Assembly (NCBI GenBank): GCA_030147845.1
Contig: JASBUN010000063.1
Location: 1-52,745 of the forward strand
Source: Gammaproteobacteria bacterium
GTDB lineage: Bacteria > Pseudomonadota > Gammaproteobacteria > JASBUN01
Length of the DNA: 52,745 nt
Reading direction: 5' to 3'
Positions 7,907-22,184 of the stretch are shown here, piece by piece. Below the pieces are notes generated by a model that had not been told where the DNA came from, did no database searches, and saw only the letters and a program-made list of their open reading frames with translations. Numbering within the stretch: the first letter of the stretch is position 1; each line of letters opens with the position of its first letter. The position numbers and the translations under genes were made by a program.

Positions 7907-9053
7907 GATCACGGTCCACGGTGTCGCAAGTGAATAAGCCGCCACCAAAATGTATCGTCTTGCCCAGCAGCACGGGACCTCGCACGGCCACTCTGAACCG
8001 CAATAGCACATCCGCGCCTTTCGCCTCTACCGCCTGCGGCCCAGGCAACTGGCGGCGTCGCACTTCTCGCAACACATCTTCGTGCAGGGAATCGCTGCCA
8101 TTCCTCTTGGCGTGACGCGTGGGCGTATAGGGCGTGACTGCCGCCCACACTTCGGGGGTAGCAAACAGAGGGTCGGCATCCGGATTGATTTCCAGCCGTA
8201 TCAGTCCGAGCTTGCCGGCACGTCCCGCGCGCAACTCAGTCAAACCGGCCAGTGCACGCACCAGCATTCTCAGATGGTCGCGCTCATTCTTGAACGGGTC
8301 CCGGTGTTCGATCAAGTGCGGCGCAATCACCAACAGACGCTGGCGCGCCAAGTCGGGAACGAAAGCTAAATGTGCGTGCGCGCCACGCCGTGCCGTGGAA
8401 CCATCGGCTTCGTGACCGGTGAAAAAGACCGGGGGCTTTTTCCGCGGGCCCATTTCGTCCTGCACCCGTGTCATCACGGCGCGTCGCAGAGCGCGCGCCA
8501 GTTGCAAAGGTTCGGCGTCGGCGGCCATGCCATCCACGATGCGGAACGCCAGCACGCCTGCTACTTGTTGCACTGGAGCCATCAAGCCAAGACCACCGTA
8601 ACGCCCGTTACCGAGCAGCAACGGACCGCTGACGGCTTCGGCAAATTGAATTTCTGCATGCCAAAGCTGGTGCTTCGAAAAGCGCGTGCCGGTGGCAAAT
8701 GTTTCGGCGCGCTCACCCCTGGCATCGAAGGGTTCACGCTGCACAAGGATACCCACCACCTTTTCACGCAGGCCGGCATGGCGCAGGGCCTGCATGACAG
8801 CGTGGCAGGCGCGCTTTTGTTCATCGACGCGCTCTTTGCCGCCCTTGGCTTCCTCGCGCAATTTGGCTGGATCGATACGACGCCGCTTCGCGTCTTCCGG
8901 CAGGGCCAGCGGCGTCACGCTGCGCCACAGGCGAGCGGCACGTTGTTCCGTCACACCGTAATGCGCCAGCATGGGGTCGTCATCCGCGTTCACCACCTCA
9001 ACAGGTGAGCACAGGACTTCGCCGGGTTCTCCGACTCTGTGCGTCGCCGCCAT
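7899..9053 (-). CDS. Second Csb2-like (Cas5/Cas6-type) protein, N-terminally truncated
   Basis: A 384-residue protein related to the C-terminal part of type I-G Csb2 (GSU0054; fused Cas5–Cas6 function). It has two glycine-rich loops of the RAMP kind, GPLLLGNGRYGGLGLM near residue 145 and GPVLLGKTIHFGGGLF near the end. Between them, GAHAHLAFVPD matches the histidine-containing motif of Csb2 (HHVAFLALP in the intact copy). The Cas5-like N-terminus (WPPHPARFF in the intact copy) is absent. The chosen ATG overlaps the upstream stop as TAATG, so it can be translated by re-initiation. It is diverged from the complete csb2 at 12912–14519, so it probably comes from a different I-G lineage rather than a recent duplication. 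Activity in crRNA processing is uncertain. Confidence 0.7.
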   Translation of the reverse strand: MAATHRVGEPGEVLCSPVEVVNADDDPMLAHYGVTEQRAARLWRSVTPLALPEDAKRRRIDPAKLREEAKGGKERVDEQKRACHAVMQALRHAGLREKVVGILVQREPFDARGERAETFATGTRFSKHQLWHAEIQFAEAVSGPLLLGNGRYGGLGLMAPVQQVAGVLAFRIVDGMAADAEPLQLARALRRAVMTRVQDEMGPRKKPPVFFTGHEADGSTARRGAHAHLAFVPDLARQRLLVIAPHLIEHRDPFKNERDHLRMLVRALAGLTELRAGRAGKLGLIRLEINPDADPLFATPEVWAAVTPYTPTRHAKRNGSDSLHEDVLREVRRRQLPGPQAVEAKGADVLLRFRVAVRGPVLLGKTIHFGGGLFTCDTVDRDHV

Positions 9054-9960
9054 TACCAGACACCTTGAGATGGCGCGAAGGAGAGCTTCCCTTTCGCGCC
9101 AGAGATTCGATCTGCGCTGAACGCTGCGAAGACGCCCCGTTCTCGCTGCTCCTTGGGGCAGCCAACGCCCCCCCATACGAGCGAGCGCACGGTTAGAAGC
9201 GTGGCTGGTATGTTCCAGAGCATCCACGAGAAGGTGACCCGCTGGCGTGACCGTTTCGACGCAATGGTGACCGGCTGCTTGCCGGGAACGACCGGCAACA
9301 AGCCAAAAGCTGGGATGGCAAGCGCCTGCGCGCCTAGTTCGGTCGAAAAGTCGTCCGTAGTCGTCGGATTCGACAGCCTAAGCGCGTAGAGTCGCTCGTC
9401 GGACGGATCGAGGCGAAGGGTGGGTTTCCTGGTTCCGAGCTTGAATTCCTTTCGCTTGTCGATAGGTATCCGGTATGACTTACTCCACGTTTCAAACAGC
9501 GCGGACCGCACGTGCTCCTCTTCAACGAGCTTGAGCACGTCGCGCATGGACTGAACGAGATTCTGATGACTCGCTCCGTTCGCTGCGCACAACGTGGATT
9601 CCGACGCTTCTTCGCCCACGACACAGGCCAAGCCAGCAAGTAGGTCGACCGTGGTCGGGGCGACGCTTGCGCGCGCGATCGTCTCATAGCTCGACCTGGA
9701 GAAGTCAGATGGCTTGTTGATCTCACCGAGACTTTCATCGAGATAGGGTTGCAGGGGCCTCAGCTTGGCGAGCAGCACCGCTGCAAGCTGTTCTCTTGCG
9801 ACAGGGCTCTGCAGAACCGCGGTACCATCTTCCTTGAATGCGAGCCGAGGAGGACAGAAACTGTTCGTGCGCGCATGCTCATCGAGCAAAGACAACGAGC
9901 CGAGCGCTGTGAGGAAGCCCAAAAGATGCTGCCCATTGATCCCGCTAAGAGATAGCTGAT

Positions 9961-9964
<4 letters not shown>
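9053..9964 (-). CDS. Type I-G 'Cas3-extension' family-like protein
   Basis: A 303-residue protein beginning MNQLSLSGINGQHLLGFLTA and containing a central AGLACVVGEEASES segment and a C-terminal part with SWMLWNIPATLLTVRSLVWG. The opening pattern (…LLGFLTALG.L.LL.EH) resembles a family annotated in type I-G loci as 'Cas3-extension', encoded next to cas3; this is recognition from memory. It overlaps the cas3 stop by 4 bp (ATGA) and its own stop overlaps the next start (TAATG). The function is unknown. Since no Csx17/Cas8g is visible, it may contribute to the large-subunit role or bridge Cas3 to the complex; that is inference. Confidence 0.6.
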
Positions 9965-15734
<5,770 letters not shown>

Positions 15735-15751
<17 letters not shown>

Positions 15752-16928
15752 CGGATTTCTCCTGAGATGTGAGTTGGTGTTCCTGGAAGGGCCGTACATG
15801 CTCGGGCAATGTCTCGATGGAGAATTTGAACGGTCGCTGCTCACAGCCAGTCTCAAATGTGCCCCACTCGGCTCGTACGCCGAATGCATCGTCTCCCTTA
15901 CCTGTTGGCGAGCGCATTACAGTGCGCGCGACCTCCGGGTGTATGTCGGAGTGATAAAGGCCGCAAAGATCAGGTATTTTGTGCGACCATCGCGATACTT
16001 TCGCCACATCGAAACGCCGGTGGTATTCTCGTGAAGAGTACCACCGAGGTACCAGAGCCATCGAACGCTGCTGCCAGGGGGATACAAACGTAATCAACAA
16101 CTTCTTTTTGCCCAGTTCTTGTAAGATCAAGCGCTTGTTTGCGAAAAGACGTTCCTGCACGACGGCATCGTCGGGATTGCGGAAATCCTTTTCTTCCAGC
16201 GCAAATGGCCGCGCCGTCTGCCTGCGGCCGGTGGCTGACAGCGGCAGCAGTTGGAATTTCGGTAGCAGCCTTCCAAGTTCTTCATGTTGCGGCCCGTATC
16301 GCCCGTTGTTTTCGGTAATCTCGGCCAGTAGCGCCTCAAAAGGCGGCACCAAGTGCGCTTCGTCCAGCAGCACCAGCGTATCCGCGCCCAGCAGCCCGGC
16401 ATGGTAGGGCCGCATCTTGCGGCTGACGCCGTAGCCCTCGAACAGCAGGCGCGAGCCGATCATGTCCACCGTCCCGACGATAATCGCCGGGCGTGACGGG
16501 TCTACTAGCCAGTCGCGGTTATCGACGAACTGACCGCGCACGGTGGAGATGGGCAGGGCTTCGGCTTCGCCCAAACCCAATGCGTCGCGCAGTTTCCCGG
16601 CTTCGCTTTTCTGAAGATTCGTGCGCAAGTCTTCGGCGAACCGCGTCGCCTGATCCACCACGGCGCGCCGGTCCACCACATAGACCAGGCGGCGCGGCAA
16701 GCTGACCTGGCGTGACTTCATCTGCTGCACCAGCGCAATCAGCCAGATCGCCATGACCGCCGTCTTGCCCATACCGGTGGGTACGCTGACCGCCGAAGAC
16801 AATACGCCCATGGCGAAGTATTCGTCATACAGGCGCTGTTGCCACCTCATTGGCTTGAATCCCGTCAACTCTTCGAATTGCTCAGAAAACACCGTTGCTC
16901 CCCTCTGGGTTACACGCCCGTCATTCAT
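15735..16928 (-). CDS. Truncated Cas3: first helicase half only
   Basis: A 397-residue protein matching only the N-terminal helicase lobe of a type I-G Cas3. It has Walker A VPTGMGKTAVM (residues 49–59), VVDRRAVVDQA, the GYGVSRKMRPYHAGLLGADT segment, Walker B VLLDEAHLVPPFEALL and the SAT motif LLPLSATGRRQT. After about residue 280 the match stops. The last ~110 residues, including FGVRAEWGTFETGCEQRPFK, are not recognised and may be foreign or a frameshift product. Motif VI and the HD nuclease are missing, so it cannot be a working nuclease. The ATG lies in the overlapping ATGAATGA at the end of the small upstream frame. The stop lies 17 bp inside csb1. It is a third, distinct cas3 lineage in the locus. 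Confidence 0.75.
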
Positions 16929-17159
16929 GGGTATCGAATTTTTCATTCTTGCCGGAGGCTTGTCTGGTTTTGGCGTTATAAACACCGGGCGGCTCTTGTA
17001 CCGTGCTAACCGCCGCTGGCGCCAGCTTACACGCAAGTTCCTGCGTCTCCTCCAACACGGCAATCACGTGCTCCAGCCGCGTAATGGCTCCCGCCACGAG
17101 CTCTCGAAGATGGTCAGGCTCCAATCAAAATCTCTCTGGGGCGATTTATGCTCGGGCAT
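16921..17159 (-). pseudogene. Small gene split by a frameshift, unknown family
   Basis: From 17159 one frame reads MPEHKSPQRDFDWSLTIFES then SWREPLRGW and stops at about 17061. The neighbouring frame continues ITRLEHVIAVLEETQELACK to a stop at 16921. Joined, they resemble small proteins I recall with a FDWSLTxFEGxRREQLRRW start followed by a LEEMQEL-type helix; their function is not known to me. The downstream piece can also be read as a 67-residue protein from a TTG at 17124, and its stop overlaps the truncated cas3 start (ATGAATGA). That would make it a coupled small gene rather than a relic. I favour the frameshift reading at modest confidence. Confidence 0.4.
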
Positions 17160-17204
17160 CGCCTCTATGCGCATGCGCAAGTAGTCGATATCTATTCTGT
17201 CTTG

Positions 17205-20200
17205 TTACCGGCCAGCGGCCAAAATCTGCGGATGCTGTTTGTTGTCGATACGCGCCGCCACATTATCATGCGCACCTGCCGTTCGAATTAGATCTTTCGT
17301 TATGCTCATGCCGTAACCGCGAAGCGCAGCCGCCGCCAGGGATTGGGGTCGGGCGTGAGCGCGGCAATGCGTGCCTTGAGCGTCTGCCCGCGGTCGAGCA
17401 ATTGCGCCACGACGACGTTCTCTGCGCGTAGTACGTAACCGAGCTTGACCTCGCGCCAATAAACGGCGACAGCGCGGGGATCGTGACGGTTGATTGGTTC
17501 GCGAACCAGGCGCAGCGAGTCGCCGCTGCGCCACCTGGAAAGCGGATGGTGGCTCATGGGGGCCGACGACAACGTTGGTCGTGCGCCAGCGGCCGGCAAA
17601 GTCAGGGACCAGGTCGCCACAAATGCGCTGATGCAAATCCAGGAAGAGTGTTTCCGACAACTCGTGGCCGTCGAGAGCCCCTTCCGCAATGGCGTGTTGC
17701 ACGGCTTCGACGCGCCGGGCGAGATGTGGCGCCAGTTCAGTGTAACTCAGGGTGCCGAGGGTGGTCTCGACGTATCGGGTTGCTGCATGAGGCGGTCGAG
17801 TTCGGTTTCCAGCATCCGCTGGTTGACCGGTTCCCCCTCGAACGCCATGCTCCGCGCTACCTTGCGCGGCAGGCGGGCGAGACGAATCCGGCGTTGTTCC
17901 TCCGGCGAGAGCTTGCGCCAACGGCGTATGGATGAGATCCAGTTCATGGTCGTAATTATCGGCCGGTTTCCTGAGGGCCGCAAGCGCATCGTCTTCCTCC
18001 TTCTTCGAGGCGCGCCAGTCGGCCACGCGCAGCAGCGTTTCCAAGTAAGCGAGGCGAAACGGTCCCAAGCGTTCCAGCAGACCCTGCATGCGTTCGAGCC
18101 ACGAGGGACCGTAACGGAGGGACAACCCGAGTTCCATGGGATCGAGATTCAAATAGACTCCAGGGGCTTCGATGACCTCGCCCCTCGAATCCGGCATCCT
18201 GGAGGCCGGTAAACGATCGCCGTCACGGACCCCGCGCGCTTGACGCTTGTCCGCGGGGCACGGGTCGGGAACGTCGGTCCGGCCGTCGTCCGGCGAACTG
18301 CGCAGGGACATGCGCACTTTTCCATGGTGTCCACCGACGAGATAAAGCAGACGATTGAATTCGTCACGGGAGAGCGCCGCGAGTTCTTCAGTCAATAGGT
18401 TGTTTCCCTTCGTGCTCGCTTCGAATTCCCCCTCGCCACCAAAATCCTTCTTGTCCAGCCCTTCGGGCCACGCAAACGCAGCGTGATCCGGTCGGGCCTG
18501 TCGCAGTGTTTCCAGAATCGCCAGTGCACTCGCTAGTTCATGGCGGAAGCCGGGACGGCGCTTGTCGGTTTGATCTCCCGGTTTGGGTTTGTCGCGTCGC
18601 CAGGCATCCTGATCGTCATTACGCTCTTTCATTCTTGACGATCTGCCGTCCGGCGCCTTCGCAGCGGATTCGCCATCAAGTTGTGCCGTCTTGGCCTGTT
18701 CCAAGACATCCGGCTTGAAATTGGCCTCGAAGCATTCGTGCGCTTTGCCACGGTCGTGCCAACGGGCGGCCAGTTTCGAGAGATTGAGGCCCGTCTCGGG
18801 AAGCAACTCCTTACCGATCATCTCCATTTGCTCGCAAACGTGCCGTAGATGGTCGCTGAGCTTCACCCAGCCCGGAAGCTCGGAAAGGGCTTCGCCATCA
18901 TCGCTGCTGTTGTTGTCCTCCAATGCGCCGGTGAAATTCGTACTTTCCGGCTCGACACGGAGCGGCGCAAAGTTTTCGTCGTGCGGGTCGCCTGTCCAGC
19001 CACGCGTAGTGTCATATCCGCCACAAGATGTTTTCAGCAAGAACACCTGGCCAGGATAGATCAGTTCGCGCTCATCGGCAGATATAAGTTCCCAGACCTT
19101 TCGATTTCGATAATTCCTGCGCCAAACGCCGCCGCGTTTGCGCAGCTCCGTTAGTGCCTTTTGGAATCGGTAGAACGCTACAGGGCAGAGTTCCCGTCGA
19201 TCAGGCTTGATGCCCTTGGTGGGGTCGCCTTCGATGTCGCGCCAAAACACCTGAACATCGAGTTCTTGCCCGTCGCGGATGTAACGCGAGATATCCACGT
19301 CGGCACCGGTCAGGTCCGGCGTGGTATCGAACAGGTCGAACAAATCCTTGTCACGCGGAACGAAGCGTGGGTTATAGGGAAAGAGTTTTCTGGATTCCTC
19401 GATACCGTCCGACTGTTCGAGCTTCTGTTTCAACTCTTGCAACGTGTGCAGACCCACATCGTCCAGCTTCTGCAACTTCTCTTTTGCCACCATCAGTTCA
19501 GGCTGCAAATAGGGCAACGTCGTCGTCTCATGTGCCGATACGTCCATCCAGTAGACGGTGCCGGTTTCTCCAGCGCGGCGTGCGCAACGACCGAACCGCT
19601 GTATCAGCGACGCCCACGGCGCCAGTTCGGTAAACAAAACTCTCGCCGAGATATCCACTCCCGCCTCGACGACTTGTGTTGAGACGATTATGCGAGGCTG
19701 TTGGTCGTCTCTCGCGAATAATTTCTTCCATTGTTCGCGCTCCATCGGGCGGAAGCGGGAATGGATAAGATGAATATCGATGCCATTTGTCCGCGCGCTG
19801 ATTCGCTCATACAACAAGATGGCCCGCTCAACTGTATTGACAATTACCAGCGTTAAGCCGTCAGAAGCCTTGTGCTTCACAATCGCTGGAACAAGAGAAT
19901 CGAGATAATTGCTGATATTTGGCTTGCTATTTTCGCCGCGGGGCACCCCCAGTTTCGCAACAGGTTGTTTTTCGGCGATGCTTTTGGTGTTCGAAAACAG
20001 CTTCTTTATCTCTTCCTGTTGATCGTCTTTCTTCGTGAAATAATGACGTCGATGGTCCCAGGCATTTTGAGCACAGGGTTGCCAATCCACGGCCGAGTCC
20101 AACCAGTGGCGTGCCATGGTCGCGCTCATCCACAGCGAGCGACACGGATGTACAATCGGATTTTCCGCTTCCTCCGCGAATCCACTCGCACCACGCAAGC

Positions 20201-20885
20201 GTAGAGTCTTACGCCACGCATCCAGTTGCAGACTCGTCGCCAGGCTCGTATCCATCAACTGGACTTCGTCGAACACCCACAGACAATCGTTGTTGAGCAA
20301 GCCGAAATCCATCGGCCAGCGGGCGCGGCCGGCGGCATAACCGCGATTCAGTGCACGCGACAGCAGCATGTCTTGCGTGCCGATGAGAATCGCGTCGCGC
20401 TCGGGCCAGGTAACCCAGTCTGATCGCTCGGCTCCACCCATCAGCAAATGCACGGCAATCGGAGGCCCGCTCGATTGCTGCTCGCGTGCCCACCCTTTGG
20501 GAAGCTCACACAATTCCGGTTTGGCTTCGTAACTCTTGAGCCCTTCGCGGTTAGCGGCATCTTCCCAATCCACGGGTCCAGCCAGCATGCCCAGCCGATC
20601 AAGCCAGGAAACTGTATTTTCATAGGTCTGTTCCACCAACACCCGCATCGGTAGACAGTAAACGAGGCGCCTCGGCGTCTTGTCTCTCAATCGTTCATCG
20701 AAACGCCGGCGCCACAACCAAGCAAGCACCACTGCGGCAGTTTTGCCGAGTCCCGTAGGTATATCGAGCAGATCGGGAAAAGGTTCTTCCGTCGCTAAGC
20801 GAACCTGGTACGGATATGGATCGTTCGATAGCCCAGTCGCGTCCTTGAAGAACGTCTTATATTTTTCCTGTTCGGTTTCGGCCAT
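17205..20885 (-). CDS. cas3: Cas3-type helicase with HD domain (GSU-like Cas3g) whose frame runs into foreign sequence
   Basis: The open frame is 1226 codons, but only about the first 985 residues look like Cas3. Motifs: Walker A IPTGLGKTAAV (residues 42–52), Walker B WVFDEVQLMDTSL (DEVQ at 206–209), SAT motif LWMSATMARHWL, VSTQVVEAGVDISARVLF and LIQRFGRCARRAGETG. The HD nuclease motif is LAARWHDRGKAHECF (His ~710), with VGGHHGKVRMSL after it and DWRAS near residue 950. This resembles the Geobacter-type Cas3g more than the Cas3 at 9961–12915. Downstream of roughly 17920 the frame passes through a VbhA-like antitoxin gene read out of frame, then a Fic fragment in frame, then HIRAN sequence out of frame. 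The native C-terminus was therefore probably lost or displaced. No csb genes of its own lineage lie directly downstream. Confidence 0.85.
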   Translation of the reverse strand: MAETEQEKYKTFFKDATGLSNDPYPYQVRLATEEPFPDLLDIPTGLGKTAAVVLAWLWRRRFDERLRDKTPRRLVYCLPMRVLVEQTYENTVSWLDRLGMLAGPVDWEDAANREGLKSYEAKPELCELPKGWAREQQSSGPPIAVHLLMGGAERSDWVTWPERDAILIGTQDMLLSRALNRGYAAGRARWPMDFGLLNNDCLWVFDEVQLMDTSLATSLQLDAWRKTLRLRGASGFAEEAENPIVHPCRSLWMSATMARHWLDSAVDWQPCAQNAWDHRRHYFTKKDDQQEEIKKLFSNTKSIAEKQPVAKLGVPRGENSKPNISNYLDSLVPAIVKHKASDGLTLVIVNTVERAILLYERISARTNGIDIHLIHSRFRPMEREQWKKLFARDDQQPRIIVSTQVVEAGVDISARVLFTELAPWASLIQRFGRCARRAGETGTVYWMDVSAHETTTLPYLQPELMVAKEKLQKLDDVGLHTLQELKQKLEQSDGIEESRKLFPYNPRFVPRDKDLFDLFDTTPDLTGADVDISRYIRDGQELDVQVFWRDIEGDPTKGIKPDRRELCPVAFYRFQKALTELRKRGGVWRRNYRNRKVWELISADERELIYPGQVFLLKTSCGGYDTTRGWTGDPHDENFAPLRVEPESTNFTGALEDNNSSDDGEALSELPGWVKLSDHLRHVCEQMEMIGKELLPETGLNLSKLAARWHDRGKAHECFEANFKPDVLEQAKTAQLDGESAAKAPDGRSSRMKERNDDQDAWRRDKPKPGDQTDKRRPGFRHELASALAILETLRQARPDHAAFAWPEGLDKKDFGGEGEFEASTKGNNLLTEELAALSRDEFNRLLYLVGGHHGKVRMSLRSSPDDGRTDVPDPCPADKRQARGVRDGDRLPASRMPDSRGEVIEAPGVYLNLDPMELGLSLRYGPSWLERMQGLLERLGPFRLAYLETLLRVADWRASKKEEDDALAALRKPADNYDHELDLIHTPLAQALAGGTTPDSSRPPAAQGSAEHGVRGGTGQPADAGNRTRPPHAATRYVETTLGTLSYTELAPHLARRVEAVQHAIAEGALDGHELSETLFLDLHQRICGDLVPDFAGRWRTTNVVVGPHEPPSAFQVAQRRLAAPGSRTNQPSRSPRCRRLLARGQARLRTTRRERRRGAIARPRADAQGTHCRAHARPQSLAAAALRGYGMSITKDLIRTAGAHDNVAARIDNKQHPQILAAGR
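17234..17535 (-). repeat. HIRAN gene duplicate, left copy of a diverged direct repeat
   Basis: This DNA is recognisably similar to 20979–21285 in the same orientation. The similarity covers the HIRAN coding part and continues past the stop codon (for example a shared CTTTCGTTA run and CGCAGCCGCCGCCA on the plus strand). The two copies flank the GSU-like cas3. Confidence 0.55.
17306..17535 (-). pseudogene. HIRAN-domain fragment
   Basis: One minus-strand frame encodes RSGDSLRLVREPINRHDPRA, then VAVYWREVKLGYVLRAENVV, then AQLLDRGQTLKARIAALTPD and PWRRLRFAVTA before a stop. This is the HIRAN signature (LxLVREPxNxxDPxAVAVYW, LGYVPRxxNxxxAQLLDRG) and is clearly paralogous to the complete HIRAN protein at 21037–21432. 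The signal peptide and the beginning of the domain are missing: its 5' side abuts the Fic fragment near 17530. It has no start of its own in a normal context, so it is a truncated remnant. The best candidate start lies inside Fic sequence. Confidence 0.65.
17530..17785 (-). pseudogene. N-terminal fragment of a Fic/DOC-family protein
   Basis: In frame with the upstream cas3 the sequence reads ATRYVETTLGTLSYTELAPH, then RRVEAVQHAIAEGALDG, LFLDLHQRICGDLVPDFAGR and WRTTNVVVGPHEPPSAFQV. This is how many Fic AMP-transferases begin. The catalytic HPFxxGNGR-type motif that should follow is absent because the sequence switches to HIRAN sequence at about 17530. It overlaps the end of the VbhA-like antitoxin frame by about 40 bp, as antitoxin–Fic pairs often do. 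It is inactive as a toxin. Confidence 0.6.
17747..17947 (-). CDS. VbhA-like Fic antitoxin, possibly a 5'-truncated relic
   Basis: A frame different from cas3 encodes RRWRKLSPEEQRRIRLARLP, then RKVARSMAFEGEPVNQRML and a short tail ending at 17747. The SMAFEG hexapeptide fits the (S/T)xxxE(G/N) motif with which VbhA-type antitoxins obstruct ATP binding in class I Fic proteins, and a Fic fragment follows immediately. The ATG at 17947 has no ribosome-binding site and lies in sequence still coding for Cas3 in the other frame. The antitoxin's own 5' end was therefore probably lost at a junction near 17920. Expression is doubtful. Confidence 0.5.
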   Translation of the reverse strand: MNWISSIRRWRKLSPEEQRRIRLARLPRKVARSMAFEGEPVNQRMLETELDRLMQQPDTSRPPSAP

Positions 20886-20978
20886 CGATGCTTCCTGTTC
20901 CAGTTGACTAACGGCAGATGCGATCGTTGCGTTGAGTCCGCAGCTTTGCGGCTTGGCTCGACCTACTCGTGCGTTTCG

Positions 20979-21285
20979 TTGACAATACGAGCTTACGTGT
21001 CATCGTGCGCACTCACCTTCTTGACTCGACCTTTCGTTACGCGTGGGCCATGACAGCGAAACGCAGCCGCCGCCACGGATCGACATCCTGTGTAAGGGCG
21101 ATGATGCGCGAATCGAGGGCCTGCCCGCGGTCAAGCATTTGTGCCAGCACGACGCTCTCGGCGCGCGGTACGTAGCCGAGCTTGTTGTCGTGCCAGTAGA
21201 CAGCGATGGCAGGGGGATCGTGGCGGTAGCTCGGCTCGCGCACCAGGTGGAGCGGGGCTCCGCAGCGCAGCGCGGGCCACACCGC
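20979..21285 (-). repeat. HIRAN gene duplicate, right copy of a diverged direct repeat
   Basis: Right-hand partner of 17234–17535, same orientation. It covers most of the HIRAN domain of the intact gene plus about 60 bp beyond its stop. The 3.7 kb between the copies is the GSU-like cas3 plus the antitoxin/Fic debris. Confidence 0.55.
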
Positions 21286-21432
21286 TTCGCCGCGGTAATA
21301 CTGGAATGCGGCCAGTGGGGACTCCTGGATCAGAATTCGAGCCGGCTCGGCCGGAGATTTCGCCGCCGCCAGGGCGACGCCCGGATACAGCGCCATGCTG
21401 AAAAGGGACTGAATGAATGATCGGCGTTGCAT
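21037..21432 (-). CDS. HIRAN-domain protein with a Tat-like signal peptide
   Basis: A 131-residue protein. The N-terminus MQRRSFIQSLFSMALYPGVA with a following AAA looks like a twin-arginine signal (RRSFI, then a hydrophobic stretch and A-x-A-type cleavage site). The rest is a HIRAN domain: LHLVREPSYRHDPPAIAVYW, then NKLGYVPRAESVVLAQMLDR and DPWRRLRFAVMA. HIRAN domains bind DNA 3' ends in helicases such as HLTF, but stand-alone exported bacterial members have no known role. The start is well supported by GGAGGTCACC in front of the ATG. It lies directly upstream of the cas3 at 17205–20885 (151-bp gap, same strand), and a truncated second copy lies beyond that gene. Confidence 0.85.
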   Translation of the reverse strand: MQRRSFIQSLFSMALYPGVALAAAKSPAEPARILIQESPLAAFQYYRGEAVWPALRCGAPLHLVREPSYRHDPPAIAVYWHDNKLGYVPRAESVVLAQMLDRGQALDSRIIALTQDVDPWRRLRFAVMAHA

Positions 21433-21691
21433 GGTGACCTCCTGTGCGCTTGTACTGCGTCCCTTTTTATCACCGGGGGTGGCTCAGGAAGTGAGCCTAC
21501 GCTAAGTTTATTGCGGCCAATTTATCGCGATCTTGATTGCTGCCCGCAGTTACGTGGTTTTTTGCTACCGTGCGTCCCGCGTTATCGCGTGATCCGCGCG
21601 ACCGCCATTTTCATCGACGCTTGGTTCGGCGGTTGCTCATGCCAACTCCTCCGCCCGCGATCGGCAGGATATCGCGTGTCTTACCAAACGG

Positions 21692-22175
21692 TGCACGGAT
21701 GAATCCGTGCCTACAAAACCCACCTCACACTCTCGATCGATCCAGCCGCCCTTGTAGGCACGGCCTCGTGCCGTGCAGGTATCCGCCTTCTGTCCATCTG
21801 CACGGATGAATCCGTGCCTACAAAACCCACCCCACACTCTCGATCGATCCAGCCGCCCTTGTAGGCACGGCTTCGTGCCGTGCATGTATCCGCCTTCTGT
21901 CCATCTGCACGGATGAATCCGTGCCTACAAAACCCACCCCACACCCTTGATCGATCCAGCCGCCCTTGTAGGCACGGCTTCGGGCCGTGCAGGTATCCGC
22001 CTTCTGTCCATCTGCACGGATGAATCCGTGCCTACAAAATCAACCCGACACCCTTGATCGATCCAGCCGCCCTTGTAGGCACGGCTTCGGGCCAACATAT
22101 AACATCAGATTCGAACGTATGCCGTGTGCCCATCAAGACCAAATCCGTGCACGAATGAATCCGTGCACGCAACCA
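21692..22175. repeat. Tandem array of GTAGG-type palindromic elements (REP/BIME-like), 107-bp period
   Basis: The palindrome GCACGGAT-GA-ATCCGTGC recurs at 21693, 21800, 21907 and 22014, an exact 107-bp period. Each unit also carries TTGTAGGCACGGCTTCG followed by a complementary GTGCC, and the CCGTGCCTACAA/TTGTAGGCACGG halves are inverted relative to each other. A GTAG head followed by an imperfect palindrome is the pattern of REP elements mobilised by REP-associated tyrosine transposases in gammaproteobacteria. A degenerate unit follows near 22150. No transposase gene is present in the window. Open frames through the array on both strands are repeat artefacts. The adjacent stretch 21433–21691 shows no gene or clear signal. 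Confidence 0.85.
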
Positions 22176-22184
22176 AGCGCGGGT

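Noticed and set aside
21637..21944. Repetitive open frames across the 107-bp repeats
   Set aside because: They exist only because the repeat unit lacks stops in those frames; no start signal or family.
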